From JAIBJN01 sp035762005 (GTDB lineage: Bacteria; Actinomycetota; Thermoleophilia; Gaiellales; Gaiellaceae), in contig DASTQA010000035.1 of NCBI GenBank assembly GCA_035762005.1, forward strand, positions 123,772 through 187,771: a stretch of DNA of 64,000 nt, read 5' to 3'. Under the pieces are notes generated by a model, which saw nothing but the letters and a program-made list of their open reading frames with translations, was not told where the DNA came from and did no database searches. This document shows, one piece after another, positions 47,996 through 60,421 of the stretch. A program made the translations under genes and the position numbers. The number at the start of each line of letters is the position of its first letter. Positions within the stretch are counted from its first letter, which is position 1.

Positions 47996-48613
47996 CTAGG
48001 CCGCGGCTCGGGCGAACACCTGAGCCGTCCCCAGCGCGATGCCGGGGGCGAAGAAGGTGACGCCCAAGCTCGAGTTCAGAGCGCCGGCGGCCGTCTCGGT
48101 CAGCGTCGCCTCGACGTTCTTGACGCGGACGACGCGACCCTGGTCGACGATCTTCGCCCGCGAGTAGTCGAGGGCGAGGATCGGCACCCGCACGGAGGGA
48201 TCCCCGTTGACTGCGGCCGTCAGGACGGCCTTGCCGAGCTTGATCCGGAAGTCCGTCAGGAGCAGCGACTTGCCGTTCTTCGTGTTGACGAAGTCGATGC
48301 CGCCGGAGTGACCGATCCAGCCGGTGAGGGCGCCGAGATCGACCTTCCCGCCGGTGATCGGGAACGCGTAGCGGACGGAGAGCCCGTCCTTGCGCTCGAG
48401 CAGCTCGAAGCCGGTCGGCCCCACGGGCTGCGGCGAGATCCCGTTCTCGAGCAGGACCTGCGTGGTCGCGGGGTCGGTGACGAGCTTCGTCCTCTCGCCG
48501 GCGAGGCGGACGGACGACGCCTGGGCGGAGGCCGCGCCGGCGAGCGACGCCGAGACGACCAGGACGAGCGCCAGGACGGGAAGCACGAGACGGAGCGGTG
48601 AACGACGGAACAT
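47996..48613 (-). CDS. Secreted protein of unknown function
   Basis: 205 residues. An N-terminal signal sequence (RRSP, a hydrophobic core, then AGAASAQA as a likely signal peptidase I site near residue 31). The mature part is beta-rich: YAFPITGGKVDLGALTGWIGHSGGIDF and LLLTDFRIKLGKAVLTAAV, then a run of similar strands. I recognise a family of secreted actinobacterial proteins with this FPITGG...HSGGL pattern but no known function. It has its own strong promoter and AAGGAGG. Confidence 0.8.
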   Translation of the reverse strand: MFRRSPLRLVLPVLALVLVVSASLAGAASAQASSVRLAGERTKLVTDPATTQVLLENGISPQPVGPTGFELLERKDGLSVRYAFPITGGKVDLGALTGWIGHSGGIDFVNTKNGKSLLLTDFRIKLGKAVLTAAVNGDPSVRVPILALDYSRAKIVDQGRVVRVKNVEATLTETAAGALNSSLGVTFFAPGIALGTAQVFARAAA

Positions 48614-48644
48614 CGGTGTCCTCCTTGGATTCGAAGTGAGAGGA

Positions 48645-48674
48645 TTTGTAGCAGGTATGTAGAAAGTCTGTCAA
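48645..48674 (-). promoter_or_regulatory. Strong promoter of the secreted-protein gene
   Basis: Minus strand: consensus TTGACA (48674-48669), 18 bases, TACAAA (48650-48645). AAGGAGG (48626-48620) lies six bases before the ATG. It is one of the two perfect -35 boxes found in the window, so the gene is probably well expressed. Confidence 0.65.
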
Positions 48675-48742
48675 GTATGCGTCGACGCGCAGCCGACCGG
48701 CGGCCCCTGGCGAGCCGAGACGTCGCTGGGCTGCGCGTCCGA

Positions 48743-49672
48743 CTAGTCGCCTGCGACCGGCGCGTGGAGCGTCTTCTCGAGGCGCACGTGCTCGCGGACG
48801 ACCTTCATGCCCGCGCGCTCGTAGAGCTCCTTCGCGCCCGTGCGGTTCCAGGAGTCGACGACGAGGCCCAGCTCGCGCCGACCCCGCCGGTGGAACTCGG
48901 CCATCGCCTGGCGCAGGAGCGCGGTCCCCAGCCCCCGTCGCCGCCAGTCGCGCGCGACCGCGAGCTGGCGGATCCAGCCCTCGTCCTCGTAGTTCGGGCA
49001 GAGGACGCACCCGACGATCTCGCCGTCGGACTCGGCGAGGAACCAGAGCCCGGGCTCGAAGGCGTCGCGGTCGATCATGAACGCCTGCCACTCCTCGAAC
49101 GACTCGGCCGTGTGACGCTCGTTGTCCCGGAAGGCGTCCTGGACGAGCGCGTACACGGCGCGCGTGTCCCGCTCCTGGTCGAACGTCCTCACGTGGACGC
49201 CCTCCGGCCAGGCGGGCGGCGAGGGCGACTCCTCGAGCGGGAGCGTCATGCGCCAGTAGGTCCGAACGGGCTCGTAGCCGCGGTTCTCGAGCAGGCGGCG
49301 CGCGCCGACGTCGCCCGTCGTGACCACCTGGGCGACACGGATCTCCCCGCCGGGATGCGTGCGCTCGAGCGCCCGGCGCTCGGACCACTCGAGGAGCTCC
49401 CTGCCGATCTCGCGGTTGCGGTGGGCCGGGTCGACGTAGACGTCGACGTAGTCGCCGTGGACGAAGCTGCCGTAGGCGAGGATGCGATCGCCGTCGACGA
49501 CGACGACCGCGTCTCTCCCGAGGTCGAAGCCCGGCATGTGCCAGTCGGTGAGGAGGTCGTCGAGCTCGAAGTCGGGGGCGCCGAACTCGGCGATGTCGCA
49601 GGCGACGACGAGATCCGTGATCGCCTGCGCCTCGCCGGGCTCGGGGGCGCGCATGCGGAGCGCCGGGTCCAT
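48743..49672 (-). CDS. Tandem GNAT-domain acetyltransferase (MshD-like layout)
   Basis: 309 residues, two GNAT domains. The C-terminal domain has a good acetyl-CoA loop (RRRGLGTALLRQA) after IRQLAVARDW. In the N-terminal domain the loop is degenerate (HRNREIGRELL, Glu where Gly is expected). A degenerate first and active second domain is the layout of mycothiol synthase MshD, but no other mycothiol gene is in the window, so this is only a possibility. Last gene of a six-gene operon, overlapping the thioredoxin stop by one base. Confidence 0.8.
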   Translation of the reverse strand: MDPALRMRAPEPGEAQAITDLVVACDIAEFGAPDFELDDLLTDWHMPGFDLGRDAVVVVDGDRILAYGSFVHGDYVDVYVDPAHRNREIGRELLEWSERRALERTHPGGEIRVAQVVTTGDVGARRLLENRGYEPVRTYWRMTLPLEESPSPPAWPEGVHVRTFDQERDTRAVYALVQDAFRDNERHTAESFEEWQAFMIDRDAFEPGLWFLAESDGEIVGCVLCPNYEDEGWIRQLAVARDWRRRGLGTALLRQAMAEFHRRGRRELGLVVDSWNRTGAKELYERAGMKVVREHVRLEKTLHAPVAGD

Positions 49673-50232
49673 CAGTAGAGCGCGGTCGCGAGGCGGCGCC
49701 GGTAGTGCGTCGTGAGCGGATGCTCCGGCCCGAGCTCGCCGAAGAGCGCGACCATGACCTCGCGGATGCGCTCCCGGCGCTCCGGCTCGGCCCCCGCGAG
49801 CGCGCCGAGGAGCCACTCGAGCGCGCGTTCGTGGTCGCCCTCCGCGAGCGGACCGAGGATCTCGGGGAACTCGCCGCTCGCCGTCAGCTCCTCGAGGAGC
49901 CGCTCGGAGGGCGAAGGCCCGGCCAGCCCGTCGAGGAAGCTCTCGACCGCCTGGCGGGGGAGCGCCCCGACGAACTCGTCCACGACCTGGCCGTTGCGGA
50001 AGGCCTTGACGTTCGGGATCCCCCGCACGCCGTAGCGCATGGCGAGCTCCTGGTTGGCGTCGGTGTCGACCTTGGCGAGCGTGATCCCGTCGCGCTCGGC
50101 CACCGCCTGCTCGAGGACGGGCGTCAACGTCTTGCACGGCCCGCACCAGTCCGCCCAGAAGTCGACGACGACCGGCTCCGAGGCCGAGCGCTCGATGACC
50201 TCTCGCTCGAAGGTGTCGGTCGTCACGTCCAT
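49672..50232 (-). CDS. Thioredoxin-domain protein with helical C-terminal extension (CnoX/YbbN type)
   Basis: 186 residues. Active site Cys30-Gly-Pro-Cys33 in FWADWCGPCKTLTP, cis-Pro in RGIPNVKAF. From residue 105 an additional region of TPR-like helices (PSPSERLLEEL and ALEWLLGALAGAEPERRERIREVMVALF) matches the CnoX/YbbN co-chaperone type, shortened. Cytoplasmic. It lies two bases after the HDAC-like gene. Confidence 0.88.
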   Translation of the reverse strand: MDVTTDTFEREVIERSASEPVVVDFWADWCGPCKTLTPVLEQAVAERDGITLAKVDTDANQELAMRYGVRGIPNVKAFRNGQVVDEFVGALPRQAVESFLDGLAGPSPSERLLEELTASGEFPEILGPLAEGDHERALEWLLGALAGAEPERRERIREVMVALFGELGPEHPLTTHYRRRLATALY

Positions 50233-50233
50233 G

Positions 50234-51084
<851 letters not shown>

Positions 51085-51088
<4 letters not shown>

Positions 51089-51822
51089 CTCGCGGAGCGT
51101 GCGACGACCTGCTGCGCCATCGCGCCGTCGACGAGGATGCTCGCCCCGCTGACGTAGCCGGCGTCATCGCCGACGAGGAAGGAGACGACGTCCGCCACCT
51201 CCTCGGGCGTCCCCGGGCGCCGGAACGGGATCTCCGGGTCGAGGTCGCCGGCCTCCCGGTTCCGCTCCGTGGCGATCGCACCGGGCGCGACGGCGTTCAC
51301 CCTGATCCCGGGCGCGAGCTCGAGCGCGAGCGAGCGGGTGAGCATGCCGAGGGCCGCCTTCGCCGAGGCGTAGAGCGCGAAGCCCGGCCTGGGGACGTAC
51401 TCGTGCACGCTCGTGACGTTCACGATCGCGCCGCCGCCCTGCCGGGCCATCTCCCGCGCCGCGGCCACGGAGAGGAGGAAGGCGCCCTTCACGTCGACGG
51501 AGAAGACGGCGTCGAAGTCCTCGGCCGTCAGCTCGAGGACGGGCTTCGACAGCGTGATCCCCGCGTTGTTCACGAGCACGTCGACCCGCTCGAGCGCGCC
51601 CACCGTCTCCTGCACCATGCGGTCGGCGGCGCCCGGCTCCGTGACGTCCCCGACGATCCAGACCGCGGGCCCGCGGGCGGAGACGTCCTCGAAGCACCGG
51701 CGCGAGGCCTCGTCGTCGTGGTGGCTGTGGAAGCCGAGGGCGAAGCCGTCGGCCTGGAGACGCCTCGCGACGGCGAGCCCGATACCGGTCGACGCGCCTG
51801 TGACGAGGGCGACGCGCTCCAC
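51085..51822 (-). CDS. Short-chain dehydrogenase/reductase
   Basis: 245 residues from the GTG at 51822 (VERVALVTGASTGIG). I chose this over the ATG at 51843 because an AAGGAGG lies five bases before it and the longer form would translate the ribosome binding site. TGASTGIGLAVARRL, NNAGITLSKP and the catalytic YASAKAALG are present, with GYVSGASILVDGG at the end. In an operon with an FMN-dependent hydroxyacid oxidase and a deacetylase. Substrate unknown. Confidence 0.87.
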
Positions 51823-51839
51823 GCCCGCCTCCTTCCCGC

Positions 51840-52910
51840 TCATCGGGCGAGCCGAACGTGGGAGGGAGCGACGTCCGCGGGCGTCGGGCAGCCGAGCAGC
51901 ACGAGGGCGAGGAGGAGCTCCTCGCGGAGGAGCTCGAGCACCTGCCGGGCGCCGTCCTCGCCCGCGGCCGCGAGGCCCCAGAGGGCGGGACGCCCGACGA
52001 GCACGGCGCGGGCGCCGAGCGCGAGCGCCTTGACGACGTCCGTGCCGCGTCGCACGCCCCCGTCCAGGAAGACCTCCGCCCGGCCCGAGCACGCCTCGAC
52101 CACCTCGGGGAGGGCGTCGAGCGTGGCCGGGACCCCGTCGAGCTGGCGGCCGCCGTGGTTCGAGACGACGATGCCCTGCGCCCCGTGCTCGCACGCGAGC
52201 ACGGCGTCCTCGGCGGTGAGGACGCCCTTGACGACGAGCGGGAGCCCGCAGGCGCCGCGGAGCCACTCGAGGTCGCGCCAGGTGAGCGAGGTGTCGACGA
52301 CCTCGCCGAGCGTCGCGTGGAAGTCGTCGCTGCCGACGAGGGTGCGGGGCAGGTTCGGCATCGGCAGGTCGGGCGGGAGCCGGAAGCCGGTCCGCATGTC
52401 CCGCTCGCGACGGCCGGCGGCCGGCAGGTCGACCGTGAGCATGAGCGCCCGGAACCCGGTCTCGACCGCTGCGGCGAGGAGGTCGCGCGTGAACTCGCGG
52501 TCGCGCGACCAGTAGAGCTGGAACCAGAGCGCGGCTTCCGGCGCCGCGTCCGCGAGCTCGCGCGGCCCGACGCTCGCGAGGCTCGAGAGGCAGTAGACGG
52601 TCCCGGCCGCGCCGGCCGCGCGGGCGAGCCCCGGCTCGGCGTCGGCGTGCGCGACGCGCTGGAGCGCCGTGGGCGCGACGAGGAGCGGCATCGACACGTC
52701 CGTTCCGAGCACGGTCGTCTCCGCGGCGACGGAGCTCACGTCGACGAGCGTCCGCGGGCGCAGGACCCGGCGCCGGAACGCACGCAGGTTCTCCGCCAGC
52801 GTGACCTCGTCGCCGGCGCCGCCGACGAAGTAGCCGAACGCGCCGGGGTCGAGCCGCTCCTTGGCGAGGCGCTCGAAGTCCGCGACGTTGAGAGGCCGGC
52901 CCTCGCCCAC
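51840..52910 (-). CDS. FMN-dependent alpha-hydroxy-acid oxidase/dehydrogenase
   Basis: 356 residues, glycolate/lactate-oxidase family TIM barrel. WFQLYWSRDREFT, LVVKGVLTAEDA (FMN Lys), the catalytic His in SNHGGRQLDG and FLDGGVRRGTDVVKALALGARAVLVGRP are all intact. It oxidises an L-2-hydroxy acid such as lactate; which one is not evident. The GTG at 52910 gives the usual N-terminus (PLNVADFERLAKERL). It follows the exonuclease gene by 13 bases. Confidence 0.9.
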   Translation of the reverse strand: MGEGRPLNVADFERLAKERLDPGAFGYFVGGAGDEVTLAENLRAFRRRVLRPRTLVDVSSVAAETTVLGTDVSMPLLVAPTALQRVAHADAEPGLARAAGAAGTVYCLSSLASVGPRELADAAPEAALWFQLYWSRDREFTRDLLAAAVETGFRALMLTVDLPAAGRRERDMRTGFRLPPDLPMPNLPRTLVGSDDFHATLGEVVDTSLTWRDLEWLRGACGLPLVVKGVLTAEDAVLACEHGAQGIVVSNHGGRQLDGVPATLDALPEVVEACSGRAEVFLDGGVRRGTDVVKALALGARAVLVGRPALWGLAAAGEDGARQVLELLREELLLALVLLGCPTPADVAPSHVRLAR

Positions 52911-52923
52911 GGCCGGATCGTAG

Positions 52924-53763
52924 TCAGCCGCGCTCGTGCAGGCGCCCGGCGAGCGCCCCGAGGCCCCAGCCCTCGACGAGCTCCGCCGCACGCTTCCAGT
53001 CGGGCTCGGCGTCCGGCAGCTCGGGCACGGGCGCCTCGTAGCGCAGGCGCGCGATGCGGAGGTACGTCCGGAGCGTCTCCGCCTGCTCCCGGAAGACGCC
53101 CGCCTCGATCGCGGCGTCGAGCGTCGCGTGCTCGCGCAGGATCGTCGCCGCGCGGCCGGGACCGATGCCCTTCGCGCCGGGGATCCGGTCGGACGTGTCG
53201 CCCCGGAGCGCGATGAAGTCGGGCACCTGGACGGGGTCGACGCCGTAGCGCTCGCGGACCTCCGCGGGGCCGACCCGCTCGAGCTCCTTCACCCCCCTGC
53301 GCGGGAGGAGGATGGTCGTGCGCCGGCTCGCGAGCTGGAAGAGGTCGCGGTCGCTCGTGAGGACGAGCGTCTCCCCCCCGGCGTCCTCCTCGACGCGCAC
53401 GGCGCCCGCGAGGAAGTCGTCCGCCTCGTACCCGGCCACCTTCGCCCAGGGGAAGCCGAGCGCCTCGACGAGCTCCGGCAGCCGGTCGAGCTGCGACGTG
53501 AGCGGCGGCGGGAAGTCGCGACCCGACTGGTACTCCGGCAGGAGCTCGTGGCGGTAGGTCGGCTCGCCGATCGAGTCGAAGCCGACGAACACGGTGCGCG
53601 GCCGCTCGGCCTCCCAGACGGAGGTGAGCATGTTCGCGAACCCGAGGATCATGTTCGCCTGGTTCCCGGCCCCGTCCTTGATGGAGGAGGGGAGCGCGTG
53701 GTAGGCGCGGTGGGCGAGCGAATCGCCGTCGACGGCGAGCAGAGGTCTCAAGGTCAGGCCCAT
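52924..53763 (-). CDS. Stand-alone 5'-3' exonuclease (FEN/PolA N-domain family)
   Basis: 279 residues. PLLAVDGDSLAHRAYHALP holds the first acidic residue, KVAGYEADDFLAG and TSDRDLFQLAS the others, and GDTSDRIPGAKGIGPGRAATIL is the H3TH DNA-binding motif. It matches the 5' nuclease domain of DNA polymerase I without the polymerase. It would remove flaps or RNA primers. First gene of a leftward operon, back to back with topB across a 35-base gap. Confidence 0.9.
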   Translation of the reverse strand: MGLTLRPLLAVDGDSLAHRAYHALPSSIKDGAGNQANMILGFANMLTSVWEAERPRTVFVGFDSIGEPTYRHELLPEYQSGRDFPPPLTSQLDRLPELVEALGFPWAKVAGYEADDFLAGAVRVEEDAGGETLVLTSDRDLFQLASRRTTILLPRRGVKELERVGPAEVRERYGVDPVQVPDFIALRGDTSDRIPGAKGIGPGRAATILREHATLDAAIEAGVFREQAETLRTYLRIARLRYEAPVPELPDAEPDWKRAAELVEGWGLGALAGRLHERG

Positions 53764-53785
53764 TCTTGCCGTTTCTGCCCTTCGC

Positions 53786-53791
53786 TAAGGT
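53786..53791 (+). promoter_or_regulatory. Possible -10 box for topB (TAAGGT)
   Basis: TAAGGT seven bases before the GTG at 53799. The AAGG could also act as a ribosome binding site, so this call is ambiguous. Confidence 0.35.
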
Positions 53792-53798
53792 GATTCGC

Positions 53799-56015
<2,217 letters not shown>

Positions 56016-56031
56016 CTCGCACGAGACCGCG

Positions 56032-56046
56032 TTAACCGACGGTTAA
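56032..56046. repeat. Perfect palindrome TTAACCG-A-CGGTTAA upstream of the sigma factor gene
   Basis: Seven-base arms around one base, in the topB-sigma intergenic region, about 117 bases before the GTG. AT-rich for this genome, and it looks like a binding site for a dimeric regulator. I see no consensus -35/-10 pair close by; a TAGAGT at 56086-56091 is a weak -10 candidate. Confidence 0.5.
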
Positions 56047-56162
56047 GACACCCTCATGCGGGTAGGCGCACGAGGGAATGAGCCGTAGAGTGAGAACGTT
56101 GCAGAGGGTGAGCCGCAGGAATCCACCTGCCCTCGTTTAGCCGAAAGGACTGTCAGAAACAC

Positions 56163-57212
56163 GTGAGCCAGAACTCGATGCAGGACGTTCTCGACACCCA
56201 GGCCGGCCGCCACCTCATCGAGAGTGCGGAGGAGCGCGGCTACGTGGAGCCGGCGGAGCTCGAGGCGCTCGCGCTCGAGCTCGACCTCGGCGACGAGGAG
56301 ATCGCCGAGGTCACGCACGAGCTGGAGACGATCGGGCTCGAGGTCGGCGCGCCGACCGAGGAGGCCTCGCCGGTCGTGACGGCCGACCCCGTGCACGGCG
56401 CAGGGGACAGCCTGCAGCTCTTCCTGGCCGACGTGGGCCGGCACAAGCTCCTGACGGCCGCCGAGGAGGTCACGCTCGCCAAGCGCCTCGAGAAGGGCGA
56501 CCTGCTTGCGAAGCGCCGCATGATCGAGTCGAACCTCCGGCTCGTCGTCTCGATCGCGAAGGGCTACCGCGGTCTCGGCGTCCCGTTCCTCGACCTGATC
56601 CAAGAGGGCACGCTCGGCCTCAACCGCGCCGTCGAGAAGTTCGACTGGCGCCGCGGCTTCAAGTTCTCCACGTACGCGACCTGGTGGATCCGGCAGTCCG
56701 TGCAGCGCGCGGTGGCGAACAACGCCCGCACGATCCGTGTCCCCGTCCACGTCGTCGAGCGGCAGCAGAAGCTCGGCCGCGCCGCGCGCCGGCTCGAGGT
56801 CGAGCTCGGCCGCGAGGCGACGCGCGAGGAGCTCGCCGAGGCGACCGGCCTCCCGGTCCAGCACGTGGACGAGGCGCTCTCGGCCGCCCAGGCGTCGGTG
56901 TCGCTGAACCAGAGCGTCGGCTCCGACGACGAGGGCGAGCTCGGCGACCTCTTCGCCGACCGCGACGCGGCCGACCCGTTCGACGAGGCGGAGGAGTCGC
57001 TCCGCAAGCAGGGCGTTCGCAAGGCCCTCGACGCGCTGCCCGAGCGCGAGCGGCGCATCCTCGAGCTGCGCTTCGGCTTCGAGGGCGACCCGTGGACGCT
57101 CGAGGCGATCGGCGCCGAGCTCGGCCTCACGCGCGAGCGCGTGCGCCAGCTCGAGGGCCAGGCCCTCCAGCGGCTCGCCGCCCTGCGCGACCTCGCCTCG
57201 GTCGCCGCGTAG
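56163..57212 (+). CDS. sigA: Primary-type sigma-70 factor (SigA/RpoD family)
   Basis: 349 residues. The first 60 residues resemble region 1.1. Regions 2-4 are complete: MIESNLRLVVSIAKGYRG, FLDLIQEGTLGLNRAVEKFDW, GFKFSTYATWWIRQSVQRAV (region 2.4), and the C-terminal HTH LEAIGAELGLTRERVRQLE (region 4.2). It lacks the long acidic N-terminal extension of many actinobacterial SigA proteins, so it could be the principal factor or a close group 2 paralogue. GTG start; a GAAAGGAC lies rather far (about 12 bases) upstream. Confidence 0.9.
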   Translation: MSQNSMQDVLDTQAGRHLIESAEERGYVEPAELEALALELDLGDEEIAEVTHELETIGLEVGAPTEEASPVVTADPVHGAGDSLQLFLADVGRHKLLTAAEEVTLAKRLEKGDLLAKRRMIESNLRLVVSIAKGYRGLGVPFLDLIQEGTLGLNRAVEKFDWRRGFKFSTYATWWIRQSVQRAVANNARTIRVPVHVVERQQKLGRAARRLEVELGREATREELAEATGLPVQHVDEALSAAQASVSLNQSVGSDDEGELGDLFADRDAADPFDEAEESLRKQGVRKALDALPERERRILELRFGFEGDPWTLEAIGAELGLTRERVRQLEGQALQRLAALRDLASVAA

Positions 57213-57332
57213 CCGACCTTCCGCGAGGTTCCCTCGGCGCGGACGACCGCGCGCCGCCGGCCGGCCCGGACCGCAGGGCTGACGTGGGGCGGGGCGGAAC
57301 TCACCGCATCGAGTCCCGCCCCGGCTTCTCGT

Positions 57333-57408
57333 CGGCCCTTGCCCCTGCCGCATGGGGGCCGGCCGACAGAGCCGCCGGCCCTTGCCCCCGCCGCATCGGG
57401 GCCGGCCG
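57333..57408. repeat. Two near-identical 33-base hairpin repeats
   Basis: Copies at 57333-57365 and 57376-57408, period 43 bases, differing at two positions. Each starts CGGCCCTTGCCCC and ends GGGGCCGGCCG, so the ends of each copy can pair and form a hairpin with the GCCGCAT core in the loop. They may be a double terminator after the sigma gene or a small dispersed palindromic repeat element. Confidence 0.6.
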
Positions 57409-57584
57409 GCAATCCCTGTCTCCCGAGTATCGAGCGAACGAGGTCGGTTGATCTATCCCTCGGTCGTTGGTTCACCGCGGCTGTTGACCGGTTTAGAGGG
57501 AGCGAACCGCGCCTCCGGCCGCGTGGCGCCGGCCGCAAGGATGCCTCGCCGCCGCTCCCGACGCCGAGGCCGCCTAACCGCGAC

Positions 57585-57613
57585 TTGCCTTCGACGTCCA
57601 AGGTCTTGATACT
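57585..57613 (+). promoter_or_regulatory. Probable promoter of the peptide ABC transporter operon
   Basis: TTGCCT (57585-57590), 17 bases, GATACT (57608-57613). RNA would start near 57620, with AAAGGAG before the GTG at 57664. Confidence 0.45.
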
Positions 57614-57663
57614 CGCGCTGCCCCCGACGCACGGGGTGCGCCCAACTCAGCAAAGGAGAGGAT

Positions 57664-59376
57664 GTGAGGGGAAAGTCGTTCAGTCTCCTCCTGCTGCTCG
57701 TCACGATGCTCCTCGCGCTCGGCCTGGCCGCGTGCGGCGGCGACGATGACGACGGCGGCGAGGCGGCAGACACGGGGGCTGCGGACACGGACGGGGGCGA
57801 CGGCGGCGGAGGCGGCACGCTGGTCTTCGCCGGAGCCGCCGACCCGGTCGTGCTCGACGGGGCGCTCGTCTCCGACGGCGAGTCGCTCCGCGTCATCGAC
57901 CAGATCTACGAGAGCCTCGTCTCGCTCGAGCCGGGGACGACGGAGCTCGCGCCCGGCCTGGCCCAGAGCTGGGAGCTCTCGGACGACGGGCTGGAGTACA
58001 CGTTCGAGCTCCAGGAAGGCGTCACGTTCCACGACGGCGAGCCGTTCAACGCCGAGGCGGTCTGCTTCAACTTCGACCGCTGGTACAACTTCACGGGCTC
58101 GTTCCAGAACCCGAGCGCGTCGTACTACTGGCAGACGGTCTTCGGCGGGTTCGCCGAGACCGATCCGGACAGCGGCGCGCCGGAGGAGAGCTACTTCGAG
58201 AGCTGCGAGGCCGTCGACGAGGGCACGGTCATCATCAGGCTGACGAGCCCGTCGTCGGCGATCCTGGGAGCCCTCTCGCTCTCGAACTTCTCGATCGCGA
58301 GCCCGGCGGCGTTGGAGGAGTTCGGCGCCGACGAGGGTGAGGTCGACGACGAGGGCATCTTCCACCCGACGGGGACGTTCGGGACCGAGCACCCGATCGG
58401 CACCGGGCCGTTCAAGTTCGTCTCCTGGACGCGCGGCGACCGCCTCGTCCTCGAGCGCAACGAGGACTACTGGGGCGAGCCGGCGAGCATCGACGAGCTC
58501 ATCTTCCGCCCGATCGCCGACAACGCGGCGCGCCTGCAGGCGCTCCAGTCCGGCGAGATCCAGGGCTACGACCTCGTCGAGCCGCAGGACGTCCCGACCA
58601 TCGAGGGCGACGAGAACCTGCAGATCCTCGACCGCCCGGCGTTCAACGTCGGCTACGTCGGGATCAACCAGGCGCACGCACCGCTCGACCAGCTCGAGGT
58701 GCGCCAGGCGATCGCCGCCGCCCTCAACCGCCAGGAGGTCGTGGACTCGTTCTACGCCGGGCGCGGTGTGGTGGCGAAGGAGTTCATGCCGCCGGAGGTC
58801 ATCGGGTACGCGGACGACGTGACGGAGTACGAGTACGACCCGGCGACGGCGGAGCAGCTGCTCCAGGACGCCGGCGTCGAGACGCCGCTCGAGATCACGT
58901 TCTGCTATCCGACGGACGTCTCGCGCCCGTACATGCCGGACCCGCAGCGGAACTTCGAGGCCTTCGCGGCCAGCCTCAACGAGGCCGGTTTCGCGATCAA
59001 GCCGAGAAGCGCTCCGTGGAGCCCGGACTACCTCGGGCTCGTGGACGAGGGCAAGTGCCCGCTCTACCTGCTCGGGTGGACGGGTGACTTCGGCGATCCC
59101 GACAACTTCATCGGGACGTTCTTCCAGACGGCTCAGAAGGCCTGGGGATTCGAGAACCAGGAGATCTTCGACATCCTCAACGAGGCCGAGGCCGAGACGG
59201 ACCTCGAGGCCCGGGAGGGGCTCTACCAGGAGGCCAACCGCCTGATCATGGACTTCCTGCCGGGTGTGCCCTACGTGCACACCGAGCCCGCTCTCGCCTT
59301 CGCGGCGAACATCCAGGGGTACGTTCCGAGCCCGGTGTCGCTCGAGTCGTTCGCGAGCGTCACGATCGAGGAGTAA
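57664..59376 (+). CDS. dppA: ABC transporter substrate-binding lipoprotein (peptide/nickel type)
   Basis: 570 residues, SBP family 5. A signal sequence ends in the lipobox GLAACGG (Cys near residue 24), followed by an acidic Gly/Asp-rich linker. Family motifs include YESLVSLEPGTTELAPGLAQSWE, FHDGEPFNAEAV, HPIGTGPFKFVSW and VRQAIAAALNRQEVV. It is anchored outside the membrane and captures an oligopeptide, dipeptide or similar solute; specificity is not visible. First gene of a five-gene transporter operon. Confidence 0.92.
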   Translation: MRGKSFSLLLLLVTMLLALGLAACGGDDDDGGEAADTGAADTDGGDGGGGGTLVFAGAADPVVLDGALVSDGESLRVIDQIYESLVSLEPGTTELAPGLAQSWELSDDGLEYTFELQEGVTFHDGEPFNAEAVCFNFDRWYNFTGSFQNPSASYYWQTVFGGFAETDPDSGAPEESYFESCEAVDEGTVIIRLTSPSSAILGALSLSNFSIASPAALEEFGADEGEVDDEGIFHPTGTFGTEHPIGTGPFKFVSWTRGDRLVLERNEDYWGEPASIDELIFRPIADNAARLQALQSGEIQGYDLVEPQDVPTIEGDENLQILDRPAFNVGYVGINQAHAPLDQLEVRQAIAAALNRQEVVDSFYAGRGVVAKEFMPPEVIGYADDVTEYEYDPATAEQLLQDAGVETPLEITFCYPTDVSRPYMPDPQRNFEAFAASLNEAGFAIKPRSAPWSPDYLGLVDEGKCPLYLLGWTGDFGDPDNFIGTFFQTAQKAWGFENQEIFDILNEAEAETDLEAREGLYQEANRLIMDFLPGVPYVHTEPALAFAANIQGYVPSPVSLESFASVTIEE

Positions 59377-59416
59377 CGGAGTCACGACGGTCGGCTAGGA
59401 GCCGGCGGACGACACG

Positions 59417-60417
<1,001 letters not shown>

Positions 60418-60421
<4 letters not shown>

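Larger units (their letters stand above)
57213..57663. other. 451-base intergenic region with paired hairpin repeats and the ABC-operon promoter
   Basis: No convincing gene; open frames here have poor codon pattern. It holds a tandem pair of 33-base hairpin repeats (57333-57408), an AT-richer stretch with TTGATC and TTGACC hexamers around 57448-57490, and the likely promoter of the peptide transporter at 57585-57613. Confidence 0.6.

Noticed and set aside
51823..51843. SDR starting at the ATG at 51843
   Set aside because: The segment contains a strong AAGGAGG placed correctly for the GTG at 51822, so it is more likely untranslated, although an ATGA overlap with the previous gene keeps it possible.
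57213..57660. Small coding genes in the sigma-ABC intergenic region
   Set aside because: Frames of 60-140 codons exist but have no ribosome binding sites, Arg/Pro-rich shadow composition and run through the hairpin repeats.
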